DNA of 64,000 bases from Dehalobacter sp. CP (GCA_009910795.1 VMEE01000016.1:62001-126000), one strand, 5' to 3'; positions 17,302-26,539 are shown, counted from the first letter of the stretch. Program-made: numbers and translations. The notes: generated by a model not told the origin, from the sequence alone.

Positions 17302-18367
17302 AATAATCCCTTCCTTTCAGTGAATGAAACTAAGTCAATTTAATATTCGTATAAAAGAAGTGAATTATTCAAAGGAAAATAACAAGGAAACTTGATAGGG
17401 CAGGGGCCTTATATTATTTTATTTTGATAAGCCAGGGAAAATATTAATAATTTCATTTTTATATAGATTTGAAAGTAAAAAGACATATTGAAATTCAGAT
17501 GAAAAGGAAGTATTATTAAAATAAGAACTTGTGAAATATATCACTTATAAAAGAGGGGAAACTTAAAACAATGAGATCTCTTAATCAAAATATAATATCC
17601 TTTTTGATAATTTATCTAATTGACCTATAACGATGAAATAATTAATCCTATCGACTGGCGTGTTTATATGAGGATTAAAATTACTCTATATTTAATCTAA
17701 CGAAAATTATCAAACTATATCCTAAAGTTTAAGCGTTGCAATTAGACCAGAATCTGGTTACAAATCACAAAAGAACTAAAATTGCCTCGATATTGATTAA
17801 CTCAAATAAGCGTACAAAAATCCCAAGGTACAAATACCTTACCCAATATATTTTAATGCCTTACAAGGCAAATATGAGGCTGCTATTCAGAAGCATTTTT
17901 GGGCAAAAACAATAAGCAAACAGAACAGCAATTAATACGATAAAATTACAATAATAAAAAACTGATAAAGTAAAACAGGCAGATAAAGCAGAGATGAATA
18001 TGAAAAATACAAAAGCTATGAAAAAGATATGCGGGCGACAAAATATAAGCTATATAATTTAGTAAGTCATAAAATAAACAGAAGCTGAGTGAAACAAGAA
18101 TCCAAGCAAGAGCAAAGAATAATATTTATGACAAACAATAAATATAAAACACTGGAACAGTGCGATCGCTACTGATTTATTGCTGAATACAAACCTAAAC
18201 GCATAACCCCATCTTTGCATTACACTTTACTTTACATAATATTTATTATCGGACCCAGATAGTTTTAAATAACACCTTACACCATCAACAAACCTTTTTG
18301 GTGAATTATAAAAATCTCAAAATACAGGTAGCAATAATCTTAGGTTGGCTGTATACCGATCTATCTC
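17302..18367. other. long AT-rich region without a recognisable gene
   Basis: About 1.07 kb, strongly A-rich on the plus strand. There is only a 19-codon frame (ATG near 17572, after AGAGGGG) and a TTG-started frame of about 60 codons ending near 17912 without a ribosome site. In a shifted frame just after the 19-codon stop there is a protein-like run (NDEIINPIDWRVYMRI, near 17628-17675), suggesting a decayed gene. No tRNA, IS end or tandem array was seen. An FNR-type palindrome lies at 17530. Confidence 0.45.
17530..17545 (+). promoter_or_regulatory. possible CRP/FNR-family binding site
   Basis: TGTGA-AATATA-TCACT matches the TGTGA-N6-TCACA palindrome of Crp/Fnr regulators (as in Bacillus Fnr) at 9 of 10 defined positions. 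It lies about 40 bases before the 19-codon frame. No intact downstream gene is seen, so the target is unclear. Confidence 0.4.
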
Positions 18368-19168
18368 CTATCTGTTTAGACGACTGTTAAATTCCCAGAC
18401 TTTTAACCAAGAGTATGGATTGATCCATTTGCCATTCGGCAGTTCGATCCCGAAATGCAAATGATCAGGAGTTGTAATTGCATCACCTGTGTTCCCCATT
18501 GTTCCGATCAGTTCTCCTTTGGAAATACTGTTCCCGACAACCAATGCTTCATTGACCGTGTCCAGATGGGCATAGTAATAATAGTTTCCGTCCTGGCCTC
18601 TTACGCCGACCCTTTCTCCACCAAGCCTATTCCATCCAATTCTTTCAAGAGTGCCATTGCATACACTGAATATTAGCGTACCCTTTTGATTAAAAATATC
18701 TGTACCTTCATGCTTTCGCTGTCCCCCCTCCCTATCGGCACCATAGGTATCTGTATAATGCGAAGATTCCTGAAGCGGGAACTGATATTCTCCCGGGGTA
18801 AAGAATAGATACTGATCAAGTAAATGACGGCAGTATTTTACTTGTTTGAATTCTTCACTATTTAGTTCGGACCAGTCAAGGTTATTGAAGTTAATTCCAT
18901 TATCCAGCTGCTGAACGAGGTGATTTGCTGTTGGACCGCAAACATGAATAATAGCCACATAATCCTTCCATGAGTCCGGTTTTACTTTCTGGAAATGAAT
19001 AACAACTTCCGAAGATATAAGTGAAAGATCGCTATAGGCGTCTGATTTTGATTCATCATGGATAACTACTTGCTTGACAATAATGGCGGTGATAGCAATC
19101 ATCACAAAAATGATCAATATGATAGAATTAGGCCATATTGTCTTTCTGAATTGTTTAATGAGTTTCAT
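18368..19168 (-). CDS. membrane-anchored M23 metallopeptidase
   Basis: Predicted peptidoglycan endopeptidase on the outer face of the membrane. The 266-residue protein has an N-terminal membrane helix (~14-33), an uncharacterised domain (~45-135), and an M23 (LytM) domain. Zinc ligands are present: HEGTDIF (H, D) and DHLHFGIE (HxH). YYYAHLD precedes the latter as in the family. GGAGG lies ten bases before the ATG. Upstream are tandem 12-bp repeats. It may act in sporulation or wall turnover. Confidence 0.88.
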   Translation of the reverse strand: MKLIKQFRKTIWPNSIILIIFVMIAITAIIVKQVVIHDESKSDAYSDLSLISSEVVIHFQKVKPDSWKDYVAIIHVCGPTANHLVQQLDNGINFNNLDWSELNSEEFKQVKYCRHLLDQYLFFTPGEYQFPLQESSHYTDTYGADREGGQRKHEGTDIFNQKGTLIFSVCNGTLERIGWNRLGGERVGVRGQDGNYYYYAHLDTVNEALVVGNSISKGELIGTMGNTGDAITTPDHLHFGIELPNGKWINPYSWLKVWEFNSRLNR

Positions 19169-19208
19169 ATGACAATAACCTCCATAGTTGTATATATGGA
19201 GGTTATAT

Positions 19209-19244
19209 TAAAATATAGACTAAAATATAGACTAAAATATAGAC
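19209..19244. repeat. three tandem 12-bp repeats
   Basis: TAAAATATAGAC occurs three times in a row, followed by a degenerate fourth (AATATAGAGAC). It lies between the M23 gene start and the yneA-like stop. Likely slippage-prone; no function seen. Confidence 0.85.
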
Positions 19245-19315
19245 AATATAGAGACATAATTAAAGTTCGTAAGAATTGAAAGATCGTTATCGTTAATGAT
19301 AAACTAAATTCTAAA

Positions 19316-19633
19316 TTATGACCGAACCGGAATATAGATCACCTGTCCTGGTTCAATATACGTGCTGCGTAGGTTATTATAGCGCATGGTTTTATCCACC
19401 AGTGCACTGATATCACTGCTGTAGTTGGATTCTGCAGCAAGTTCCCACAACGTATCTCCCTGTTGTATTATGATCGCCTTATATGATGTAGGGTTGGAAT
19501 TTTCAGCAGTTAGATAATTTACCACCAGAGACATTAAAAGTGCAGCAATAATTGTTAGGCACAGCCCCAATACAAATACAATTTTAGTTGAATTTCTTCT
19601 ATAACGCATATAGGATCTGGATACCGCAATCAT
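19316..19633 (-). CDS. yneA: YneA-like SOS cell-division inhibitor (TM + LysM)
   Basis: In Bacillus YneA delays septation during the SOS response and is encoded divergently from lexA, exactly the arrangement here. The ~105-residue protein has one membrane helix (~residues 17-39) and a C-terminal LysM domain beginning QQGDTLWELA and ending PGQVIYIPV. ATG 19633 is chosen because GGAGG lies nine bases upstream; two upstream start codons overlap that site. The promoter is consensus and contains a perfect LexA box. Confidence 0.85.
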   Translation of the reverse strand: MIAVSRSYMRYRRNSTKIVFVLGLCLTIIAALLMSLVVNYLTAENSNPTSYKAIIIQQGDTLWELAAESNYSSDISALVDKTMRYNNLRSTYIEPGQVIYIPVRS

Positions 19634-19680
19634 GATCATCAACCTCCATTAGATCAAACATATGTTCTATTTATATTTCG

Positions 19681-19709
19681 ATTATAATACGAACAAATGT
19701 TCGTGTCAA
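19681..19709 (-). promoter_or_regulatory. consensus promoter of yneA with LexA box in the spacer
   Basis: On the minus strand TTGACA (rc of 19704-19709), a 17-base spacer, then TATAAT (rc of 19681-19686): a perfect sigma-A promoter. The perfect SOS box CGAACATTTGTTCG (19690-19703) fills the spacer, so LexA binding should fully block RNA polymerase. Confidence 0.92.
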
Positions 19710-19718
19710 GAAAAATCA

Positions 19719-19758
19719 CGAACATTTGTTTGCTTTTTTCCAATTTTTATGTTACGAT
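19719..19758 (+). promoter_or_regulatory. lexA promoter with LexA box over the -35
   Basis: TTGCTT (19730-19735), 17-base spacer, TACGAT (19753-19758). A near-perfect SOS box CGAACATTTGTTTG (19719-19732, one change from CGAAC-N4-GTTCG) overlaps the -35, consistent with LexA autorepression that is weaker than at yneA. Confidence 0.85.
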
Positions 19759-19806
19759 CTAGCTAGATCAAATATGGATTCAAAATAAATAATCAGGAGG
19801 GATGTC

Positions 19807-20433
19807 ATGACTTCGGATCTGTCCTCACGTCAAATGCAGATTTTGGATATTATCAAGAAGGAGATTGCCTTAAAAGGTTATCCCCCTTCGGTCCGTGAAA
19901 TAGGCGAAGCTGTTGGGCTCTCATCAAGTTCGACTGTGCATAATCATCTGAACATTCTCGAAGAAAAAGGATATATCAGACGAGACCCTACGAAGCCCAG
20001 GGCCATAGAAGTCCTCGATTCCTTCGGCGAATATACTTCCAGAAAAATCGTTCACGTTCCGGTAGTCGGACATGTTGCCGCCGGTGAACCGATCCTAGCC
20101 ATAGAAAACATTGAGGATTCCTTCCCTGTTCCGTATGATATGGTAAAATCGGACACGGTCTTTATGCTCAAGGTTCAGGGCGAAAGCATGATCGATGCCG
20201 GTATTTTTGACGATGATTTAATTCTGGTCAGACAACAGCAGAATGCCAGCAACGGCGATATTGTTGTTGCTTTAGTCTCAGACGGCCCGGAAGACGGAGC
20301 CACAGTCAAGCGTTTCTACAAAGAAAAGAACCAGATCCGGCTCCAGCCGGAGAATCAGTATATGGAGCCGATTTATTCCGATCACGTAACCATTCTCGGC
20401 AAAGTGATCGGACTGTTCCGAGATATCCACTGA
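19807..20433 (+). CDS. lexA: SOS repressor LexA
   Basis: Represses SOS genes until RecA-stimulated self-cleavage. The 208-residue protein has an N-terminal winged-helix domain (~1-66, [20 protein letters not shown]) and a C-terminal S24 peptidase domain. The cleavage site is Ala92-Gly93 (VAAGEP); the catalytic dyad is Ser127 (QGESMID) and Lys168 (ATVKRF). GGAGG lies 7 bases before the ATG. It is autoregulated by the box at 19719 and divergent from yneA. Confidence 0.98.
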   Translation: MTSDLSSRQMQILDIIKKEIALKGYPPSVREIGEAVGLSSSSTVHNHLNILEEKGYIRRDPTKPRAIEVLDSFGEYTSRKIVHVPVVGHVAAGEPILAIENIEDSFPVPYDMVKSDTVFMLKVQGESMIDAGIFDDDLILVRQQQNASNGDIVVALVSDGPEDGATVKRFYKEKNQIRLQPENQYMEPIYSDHVTILGKVIGLFRDIH

Positions 20434-20456
20434 TACATAATATGCGGGAGAAAGCG

Positions 20457-20496
20457 AGGGCGCAGCAGAAATATTTATCTGCTGCGTCCTTTTTTG
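20457..20496 (+). terminator. terminator of lexA
   Basis: GGGCGCAGCAG / CTGCTGCGTCC stem with one wobble and TTTTTT tail. Confidence 0.9.
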
Positions 20497-20625
20497 GCGG
20501 GTAAGACTTAAAGTATTACCTGTATATCATTTTATATGATTATCTTAATTTCAGATAAGAAGAAATTCTTGTTTGAGGTCACCTGATTAAGGATAGACTC
20601 CCTTAACTCCCTTTAGAAGATGTGC

Positions 20626-21720
20626 TCAGGAAAGTCTTCTGTCGGCATCATCCCTGAATTTTTCGAATCCGAGTCTGATCAGTTCATCAAGAAGTAGGCT
20701 GTAACTTAAGCCGCTGGCTTCCCACAGTTTTGGGTACATCGAAATTTGCGTAAAGCCAGGCATCGTATTGATTTCATTAATAAAGATTTGCTCGTCTTCA
20801 GTAACGAAGAAATCAACTCTGCTTAGCCCCGAAGCGCCGACGGCCTCAAAGGCAGTCACTGCATGGGACTGAAGCTGTTCGATCAATTTCTGGCTCAATA
20901 TGGCTGGAATGATCAGTACTGAGCTATTATCCAGGTATTTAGCCTCATAATCATAAAAATCTTTGGCCGGTTTGATTTCACCGGGAATGGAGGCTTTGGC
21001 ACTTTCATTGCCAAGGACGCTCAGTTCAACTTCTCTTGCCTTCACACCTTTTTCGATCACAATTTTCCGGTCAAATTTTGCTGCGTAGATCAAAGCTTCC
21101 AGCAGTTGCTTATCATCTTCAGCTTTGGAAATTCCGACACTGGAACCGAGATTGGCTGGTTTGATAAAACATGGGAAACCAATGCTGTCTGAGATGCGTT
21201 TCACCGCTGCTTCGGGTGCAGCATTGATTTCACTTCGAAGCAAGGTAAGGTGAGGTACAATCGGCAGCCCGGCTTCTTTGAAAACAGCCTTCATCCGGTC
21301 TTTATCCATTCCGAGAGAAGAACCCAGCACACCTGAACCTACATAGGGGAACCCCGCCATTTCGAAAAGTCCCTGAATCGTACCGTCTTCCCCTTTGGGG
21401 CCATGCATGACCGGAAAAATAATATCACATCTGCCCTGATCCGGCAGTTCGCTTCCGTCTATAGCCTGAAAGTAAGGTTTTTGCGGGTTTAAAACGACTG
21501 CAACCTGTTTGGCGCCGTCCGTGATATCGGCTTTGGCTTCCTTCCACGCTTCCGGCCTTGCCCCCCAATACCAGCTTCCTTCTTTGGTGATCCCGATGGT
21601 CTGAATCTCATACCGGTCAGCATGCAGCGCTTTGATGACTGAAGCTGCAGAAATGACCGAAACTTCATGTTCCCCCGATTGACCGCCAAAGATAACAAGC
21701 ACTTTCGTTTTGTTGTTCAT
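20626..21720 (-). CDS. ddl: D-alanine--D-alanine ligase
   Basis: ATP-grasp enzyme that makes the D-Ala-D-Ala end of peptidoglycan precursors. The 364-residue protein opens with VIFGGQSGEHEVSVISA and carries GPKGEDGTIQGL, GSSVGISKA, the SRVDFF and EINTMPGFT motifs of the metal/ATP site. Typical length for DdlA-type ligases. GAAGGGAG upstream of the ATG. murF, its frequent partner, is not adjacent. Convergent with lexA. Confidence 0.96.
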   Translation of the reverse strand: MNNKTKVLVIFGGQSGEHEVSVISAASVIKALHADRYEIQTIGITKEGSWYWGARPEAWKEAKADITDGAKQVAVVLNPQKPYFQAIDGSELPDQGRCDIIFPVMHGPKGEDGTIQGLFEMAGFPYVGSGVLGSSLGMDKDRMKAVFKEAGLPIVPHLTLLRSEINAAPEAAVKRISDSIGFPCFIKPANLGSSVGISKAEDDKQLLEALIYAAKFDRKIVIEKGVKAREVELSVLGNESAKASIPGEIKPAKDFYDYEAKYLDNSSVLIIPAILSQKLIEQLQSHAVTAFEAVGASGLSRVDFFVTEDEQIFINEINTMPGFTQISMYPKLWEASGLSYSLLLDELIRLGFEKFRDDADRRLS

Positions 21721-21889
21721 TTTGATTGTACTCCCTTCAAGTCATACCGTGTCTAAATTACCGGTTATTTTTTACGATAGATTCCAGGTAAAATTACCCT
21801 TAATCATTCTTATTCATATGTTCCGTTCCTTACATCTTGTTAAGTAAAAATAGTACCTTGTCAATCTAAAATGATGGATCGACATGGCC

Positions 21890-22423
21890 CTACAGGATTT
21901 GAACACTGCTCAGTGGCCAGTAGCAGAACAGGGCTTTGCCTTCTATGCTCTGAATCGGGACACTGCCGAATGAACGGGAATCATTCTTACTCGCCCGATT
22001 GTCATTCAACGTAAAAACATGGTCTTCCGGCACAACAACCGTTGAAAATGTATATGTCTTTGGTGTATTGGCATAAGGTTCGTAAATTGGTTTGTTATTA
22101 ACATACGTATAACCGTTTTTAATTTCTACTTTCTCACCTGGTAAGCCGATTACCCGTTTGATGCTCTCTACACCGTTATCTGAATAGAGAATGACATCTC
22201 CCCTGTCCAAAGCGTCAATGCTGCGGTAAAAATATTTTTCAACCAGCACCTGGCTGTCCAGCGAAAGTGTCGGCATCATTTCCGCTCCTTCAAGATGGGC
22301 AAACCCGATCAGATAAGTTTTTAGCAGCCAGGACAAGGCAAAAACGATCAGGATAATCTCAATGATTTCCTGAAGAAATTGGCTATACGGATTGTTCATC
22401 ATATCGCGTCTTATTCTTACCAT
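21890..22423 (-). CDS. signal peptidase I homologue with catalytic Ser replaced by Glu
   Basis: S26-family membrane protein (177 residues) with one N-terminal helix (~20-38) and the family boxes in order. Where active enzymes have G-x-S-M-x-P-T-L, this one reads GAEMMPTL, so the nucleophile position is Glu48 (codon GAA). The general-base lysine is present (Lys89 in SIKRVIGLPGE), as is the DNRxxSxDSR-type box (DNRASKNDSR, ~141-150). All else looks intact, with no frameshift. It is therefore probably not a normal signal peptidase. A non-catalytic partner or a recent inactivation are both possible. An active paralogue is expected elsewhere in the genome. Confidence 0.85.
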   Translation of the reverse strand: MVRIRRDMMNNPYSQFLQEIIEIILIVFALSWLLKTYLIGFAHLEGAEMMPTLSLDSQVLVEKYFYRSIDALDRGDVILYSDNGVESIKRVIGLPGEKVEIKNGYTYVNNKPIYEPYANTPKTYTFSTVVVPEDHVFTLNDNRASKNDSRSFGSVPIQSIEGKALFCYWPLSSVQIL

Positions 22424-22464
22424 ATTGACGATCCCTGCTTCCGGCGCATTATTGGCTTAGACCG

Positions 22465-23739
22465 TTATAACAGATGATTTTGTTCAAGCATTTGCGCAGC
22501 TGAAATATTAGCGTTCTTCACATAGATATGAGAAATCGCGCCCTGCATATAGACGGCATAAGGGGCTCTAATCGGACCATCGGCAGAAAATTCGCTCGTG
22601 GCTCCCTGAATGAAAGTTCCTCCGGCCATGATCACTTCGTCCGTATATCCTGGCATCTCCGAAGGCAGCGGCAGAACATGCGAATCGATCGGCGAACCTT
22701 TCTGGAGACCCTGGCAAAAGGCCAGCATCTTTTCTTTGGAATTCAATTTTACCGCCTGAATGATATCCGTCCGTAAATCCACCGGACCCGGATGGACTTC
22801 AAAACCCAGTCTGGACCAAAAGGCCGAGGAAAAAACGGCAGCTTTGATCGCTTCACTGACCGTCAGCGGGCTGAAGTACAGTCCCTGGTACATGAGCCGA
22901 AGATTATCGAGGGTTGCTCCCACATCGGCATTGATGCCGGGTGCGGTAAACCTGGCCGCGGCTTTCGTGACCAAATCTTCTCTGCCGGCAATGTAGCCGC
23001 CTGTCGGGGCCAGCGTGCCTCCGAGATTCTTGATTAGTGATCCTGCCAGCAGGTCTACGCCCACATGTCCGGGTTCCCGATCCTCAACAAGCTCGCCGTA
23101 GCAATTATCGACGAAGATATTAATCTCAGGAAAATGCGTTTTGGCATAGCCAACAAATTCACTGATCTGGGCAATGGAAACAGAGTTTCTCCATTCATAG
23201 CCTTTGGAACGCTGGAGGATAAACAGCTTCGTTTGCGGATTCACCATCGCAGCCAGTTTTTCCATTTGAATCTGACTATCCGCATCCAAAGGCAGGATAT
23301 TAAAGGACACGCCCCAGTCAGCCAGGCTACCGGAAATGTTGTTTTTAATTCCGATCACCTGCTGAAGCGTATCATATGGCATCCCGGTAACAGAAATAAA
23401 ATGATCTCCAGGCCGGAGAACACCAAAGAGCGCTGATGCAATCGCATGGGTACCCGATACAAACTGGTGCCTGATGATGGCTTTTTCAGTACCCATGATG
23501 GATGCGGTCACCGTATCAAGTTTTTCTCTCCCGGAATCGCCGAGTCCGTAGCCGGTTGTTCCGTTCAGATTATAAGCTGAGACTCTGGCCTCTTGGAAAG
23601 CTTTGAGGACACGTTGATGGTTCTTCTCAATGATTGGATTTACGATACAGGTTTGTTTTGTCAAAACCTGTTCAGCATAGCACAGGGCGTCCGCAATTTT
23701 CGCAGATAAATTCAAATCGGACAAAAAACGATCCTCCAT
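22465..23739 (-). CDS. ynbB: YnbB-type PLP-dependent enzyme (methionine gamma-lyase-like / 'aluminium resistance' family)
   Basis: Fold-type I PLP enzyme of the Cys/Met-metabolism superfamily. The 424-residue protein has the cofactor-lysine motif LAGSLIKNLGGTLAP, an FVDNCYGE Asp segment for the pyridine nitrogen, and the family N-terminal GYGLGDSGREKLD. Reaction not firmly established; homologues are named methionine gamma-lyase or aluminium resistance protein. ATG 23739 is chosen: a longer frame to 23829 would overlap arsC and adds unrelated residues. In Bacillus this gene lies near spoVK, miaA and hfq; here arsenic genes sit in between. Confidence 0.88.
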   Translation of the reverse strand: MEDRFLSDLNLSAKIADALCYAEQVLTKQTCIVNPIIEKNHQRVLKAFQEARVSAYNLNGTTGYGLGDSGREKLDTVTASIMGTEKAIIRHQFVSGTHAIASALFGVLRPGDHFISVTGMPYDTLQQVIGIKNNISGSLADWGVSFNILPLDADSQIQMEKLAAMVNPQTKLFILQRSKGYEWRNSVSIAQISEFVGYAKTHFPEINIFVDNCYGELVEDREPGHVGVDLLAGSLIKNLGGTLAPTGGYIAGREDLVTKAAARFTAPGINADVGATLDNLRLMYQGLYFSPLTVSEAIKAAVFSSAFWSRLGFEVHPGPVDLRTDIIQAVKLNSKEKMLAFCQGLQKGSPIDSHVLPLPSEMPGYTDEVIMAGGTFIQGATSEFSADGPIRAPYAVYMQGAISHIYVKNANISAAQMLEQNHLL

Positions 23740-23812
23740 AAAGTAAAGTTCTTCTAAAATACTACATCGAATTGGCTTACTTTTCAATATACAAAAAAAT
23801 ATTACTTGACGA

Positions 23813-24235
23813 TCAAGGCAGAGACACATAGGACTTCATATTCACTCTGCATTTGAGCTCCAGTATTTTTTCTTCGATGATTTTGGCCGTCTTAATATAT
23901 TCCTGCTTATCTTTCCCCGTTGGGTCTTCAAGACCCCAATCTTCTCTGAATTTGCAAGGCACAAAAGGACAATTCACATTACACCCCATGGTAATAACGA
24001 TATCGACCGGTGGGATATCCGAAATAAGTTTTGGTTTTTGCGATAAGCTCATGTCCATGTTGTAGTGTTCCTGAATTACAGTAACAGCCACGGGATTAAT
24101 TCCATTTTTAATTTCTGTACCTGCTGAATAGGCTTCGAAGCTATCCGATGCAATTATCTTGGCGATGGCCTCTGCCATTTGTGAGCGGCAGGAGTTGTGA
24201 ACACAGACAAAGGCTACTTTTATCTTTTCCGGCAT
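23813..24235 (-). CDS. arsC: arsenate reductase ArsC (low-MW phosphatase type, thioredoxin-coupled)
   Basis: Reduces arsenate to arsenite for export. The 140-residue protein has the P-loop CVHNSCRS (Cys11 nucleophile, Arg17), and further cysteines at 85, 89 and 94 (GCNVNCPFVPC) in the region that relays the disulfide. The acid residue lies in WGLEDPTGK. It starts three bases after the acr3 stop, so it is cotranscribed with the pump. No arsR is adjacent. Confidence 0.95.
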   Translation of the reverse strand: MPEKIKVAFVCVHNSCRSQMAEAIAKIIASDSFEAYSAGTEIKNGINPVAVTVIQEHYNMDMSLSQKPKLISDIPPVDIVITMGCNVNCPFVPCKFREDWGLEDPTGKDKQEYIKTAKIIEEKILELKCRVNMKSYVSLP

Positions 24236-24238
24236 TGG

Positions 24239-25324
24239 TTAAATCTCTCCTTTATGCCTACGTGGCCAACCCTGCTGGTCATAAAATTTGAGCTTTAAGG
24301 CAAGTGCTGAATTCACCAGGCCAATCATGACCGGCACCTCTACCAATGGCCCAATAACGGCTGTAAAAGCTACGTCGGAGGCAATGCCAAACACCGCTAC
24401 AGCTACCGCAATCGCCAGTTCAAAGTTATTGCTTGCTGCTGTAAAAGCCAGTGTTATTGTCTGGTCATATTGAAAGCCGCCTTTGTAAGACATAAAGAAG
24501 CTGACAAAAAACATAATCGCAAAATAGATCAATAAGGGAATGGCTATTCTTACGACTCCCATTGGATTGGTGACAATCTCCTGCCCTTTGGTCATAAACA
24601 TAATAACGATTGTATAGAGCAGGGCGATCAAAGCTAACGGTGAAATTTTAGGGATAAATACATTCTCGTACCATTCTCTTGTCTTAACTCGAATCAGTCC
24701 AAAACGGGTAATAAAACCCGCTGCAAAAGGAATGCCCAAATAAATCAGAACACTTTTAGCAACATCCCATATTGAAATATCCACGATTTGCCCACCCCAG
24801 GAAAGGCCAAGCCATTTCGGAATTAAAGTAACAAAAAGATAGATATAAACCGAATACAAGAGTATTTGGAATATGGAGTTCAGGGCCACGAGTGCGGCAC
24901 AATACTCGTTATCACCCTTCGCGAGCGTATTCCAGACAATGACCATGGCAATACACCGGGCTAAACCGATGATGATCAAACCAATAGCATAACCTGGCAT
25001 ATCTCTCAAAAACACGATAGCCAGCACAAACATCAAAACCGGTCCGATAATCCAGTTCTGAAGCAGTGAAAAACTGAAGACCTTTTTATTTTGTACGACT
25101 TTGCCGATCTCTTCATATTTTACCTTGGCCAGTGGAGGATACATCATTACAATGAGTCCGATGGCAATCGGCCAGGAAATCGTACCCGTGCTGAACTCAC
25201 CCAACGATACAGCAATGTTTGGGAACAGATAACCTCCGAAAACACCAATAGCCATCGCAATAAAGATCCAAAGCGTCAAAAATCGGTCTAAAAATGATAA
25301 TCCTGATTGATTTCCATTTTCCAT
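24239..25324 (-). CDS. acr3: ACR3-family arsenite efflux transporter
   Basis: Exports arsenite across the cytoplasmic membrane using the proton gradient. The 361-residue protein has about ten membrane helices and the family's conserved cysteine in [36 protein letters not shown] is the hallmark near the end. GGAGG precedes the ATG. First gene of an acr3-arsC pair with its own promoter upstream. Confidence 0.95.
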   Translation of the reverse strand: MENGNQSGLSFLDRFLTLWIFIAMAIGVFGGYLFPNIAVSLGEFSTGTISWPIAIGLIVMMYPPLAKVKYEEIGKVVQNKKVFSFSLLQNWIIGPVLMFVLAIVFLRDMPGYAIGLIIIGLARCIAMVIVWNTLAKGDNEYCAALVALNSIFQILLYSVYIYLFVTLIPKWLGLSWGGQIVDISIWDVAKSVLIYLGIPFAAGFITRFGLIRVKTREWYENVFIPKISPLALIALLYTIVIMFMTKGQEIVTNPMGVVRIAIPLLIYFAIMFFVSFFMSYKGGFQYDQTITLAFTAASNNFELAIAVAVAVFGIASDVAFTAVIGPLVEVPVMIGLVNSALALKLKFYDQQGWPRRHKGEI

Positions 25325-25357
25325 TTTATTCCTCCAGATTTATGTGGTTATAGGCAT

Positions 25358-25386
25358 ATTGTATCTTGTTCTCATTGATATGTAAA
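25358..25386 (-). promoter_or_regulatory. promoter of the acr3-arsC pair
   Basis: On the minus strand TTTACA (rc of 25381-25386), a 17-base spacer, TACAAT (rc of 25358-25363). It lies between the spoVK stop and acr3. A GGGC/GCCC mini-hairpin followed by TTTT (rc of 25383-25398) just upstream could terminate spoVK and overlaps the -35. No clear ArsR box was identified. Confidence 0.6.
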
Positions 25387-25404
25387 AGGGCAAACGCCCC
25401 CCGA

Positions 25405-26307
25405 TCAAGAAAGATCCACTTCTTTGATACACATTAAATCTTCCCTGGACAGATTCGCCTGCCTGTAGAGTCTGACGGCCTGCTTGCGAACCGCTTTTTC
25501 CACGAAATTGCGCACCATCCGGGCATTACCGGAATAAGGCTGCATGTCATTCATATCCTGCAGGTTTCTTCGGAACACAATTTTTGCCTGCGGAGAAAAT
25601 GTATATTGCCTGTCTGTCAGCATCTGCTCACCAATAGACATCAGTTCATCCAGAGAGTAGTCCGGGAAATCGATATGGAGCGGAAAGCGCGACCGCAAAC
25701 CAGGGTTTGTCTTTATGAATGCATCCATTTCAACCTTATATCCGGCAAGGATAAGGATGAGGTTATCCTTATGGTCTTCCATCGCTTTGACTAAGGCATC
25801 AATTGCTTCCTTGCCAAAATCCTTTTCCCCACCCCTTGCCAAGGAATAGGCTTCATCAATAAACAGGATCCCGCCGAGGGCCTTTTTAACCAATTCTCTG
25901 GTCTTATTGGCTGTATGTCCGACATACTCTCCGACAAGATCTGCTCTTTCACATTCGATAATATGTCCTTTCGGTAAGACGCCCATTTCCTTAAACAATC
26001 TTCCGATCAGCCTTGCGACTGTAGTTTTTCCTGTACCCGGATTGCCGCTGAAAACCGTATGTAAGACTAAAGGCTCCGTATTCAGTTTCTCTTTTTCCCG
26101 TCGTTTACAGATTTCTACAAAAGCATACAACTCATGAATCAGTTTTTTTACTGACTCTAAGCCAATTAAACTATCGAGTTCCGTGATGATCTCTTCAGTC
26201 TTTTTGTTACTGCTGCCGGCATAGTCCGGCAACTCAGGTTCTGATGTCATTGGCTGGGTCTGGAGCACCGGCGGAAGATTTGATCTGAAGGTTATCTTAA
26301 TGGACAC
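25405..26307 (-). CDS. spoVK: stage V sporulation protein K-like AAA ATPase
   Basis: CbxX/CfxQ-type AAA ATPase; SpoVK is needed for late spore maturation in Bacillus. The 300-residue protein has Walker A GNPGTGKTT, Walker B GGILFIDEAY, and the RSRFPLHIDFPDY and sensor-2 region SGNARMVRNFVE. GTG 26307 is chosen because AGGGGGTG is seven bases upstream; the longer frame starts inside AT repeats. It follows hfq and miaA as in Bacillus. The terminator before it indicates its own promoter. Confidence 0.9.
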   Translation of the reverse strand: MSIKITFRSNLPPVLQTQPMTSEPELPDYAGSSNKKTEEIITELDSLIGLESVKKLIHELYAFVEICKRREKEKLNTEPLVLHTVFSGNPGTGKTTVARLIGRLFKEMGVLPKGHIIECERADLVGEYVGHTANKTRELVKKALGGILFIDEAYSLARGGEKDFGKEAIDALVKAMEDHKDNLILILAGYKVEMDAFIKTNPGLRSRFPLHIDFPDYSLDELMSIGEQMLTDRQYTFSPQAKIVFRRNLQDMNDMQPYSGNARMVRNFVEKAVRKQAVRLYRQANLSREDLMCIKEVDLS

Positions 26308-26395
26308 AAAAGAAGCACCCCCTATAAGAACGTCATTATATATATATAGCGCAGCGCAAAAAAGGTGAATCATTAATCTGGAAAAATATAAATAA

Positions 26396-26440
26396 TAAAA
26401 AAATAAACATCGTGCTATGTCGGGTACACAACACGATGTT
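26396..26440 (-). terminator. terminator after hfq
   Basis: Minus-strand AACATCGTG / CACGATGTT (9 bp) around a 17-base loop, then TTTATTTTTTT. Ends the mutS-to-hfq gene series before spoVK. Confidence 0.85.
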
Positions 26441-26539
26441 CACTTCATTTCATTTTATTTCTGTTCTAGGCCTCAGTGATATCGATCCGCTATATCTATC
26501 AGCTATATGTCCCAGCCCAAAGATGGCCCCATCAGGAAA

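Noticed and set aside
18155..18180. A GCGATCGC octamer, as in cyanobacterial HIP1 repeats
   Set aside because: A single occurrence in an AT-rich Firmicute region; chance.
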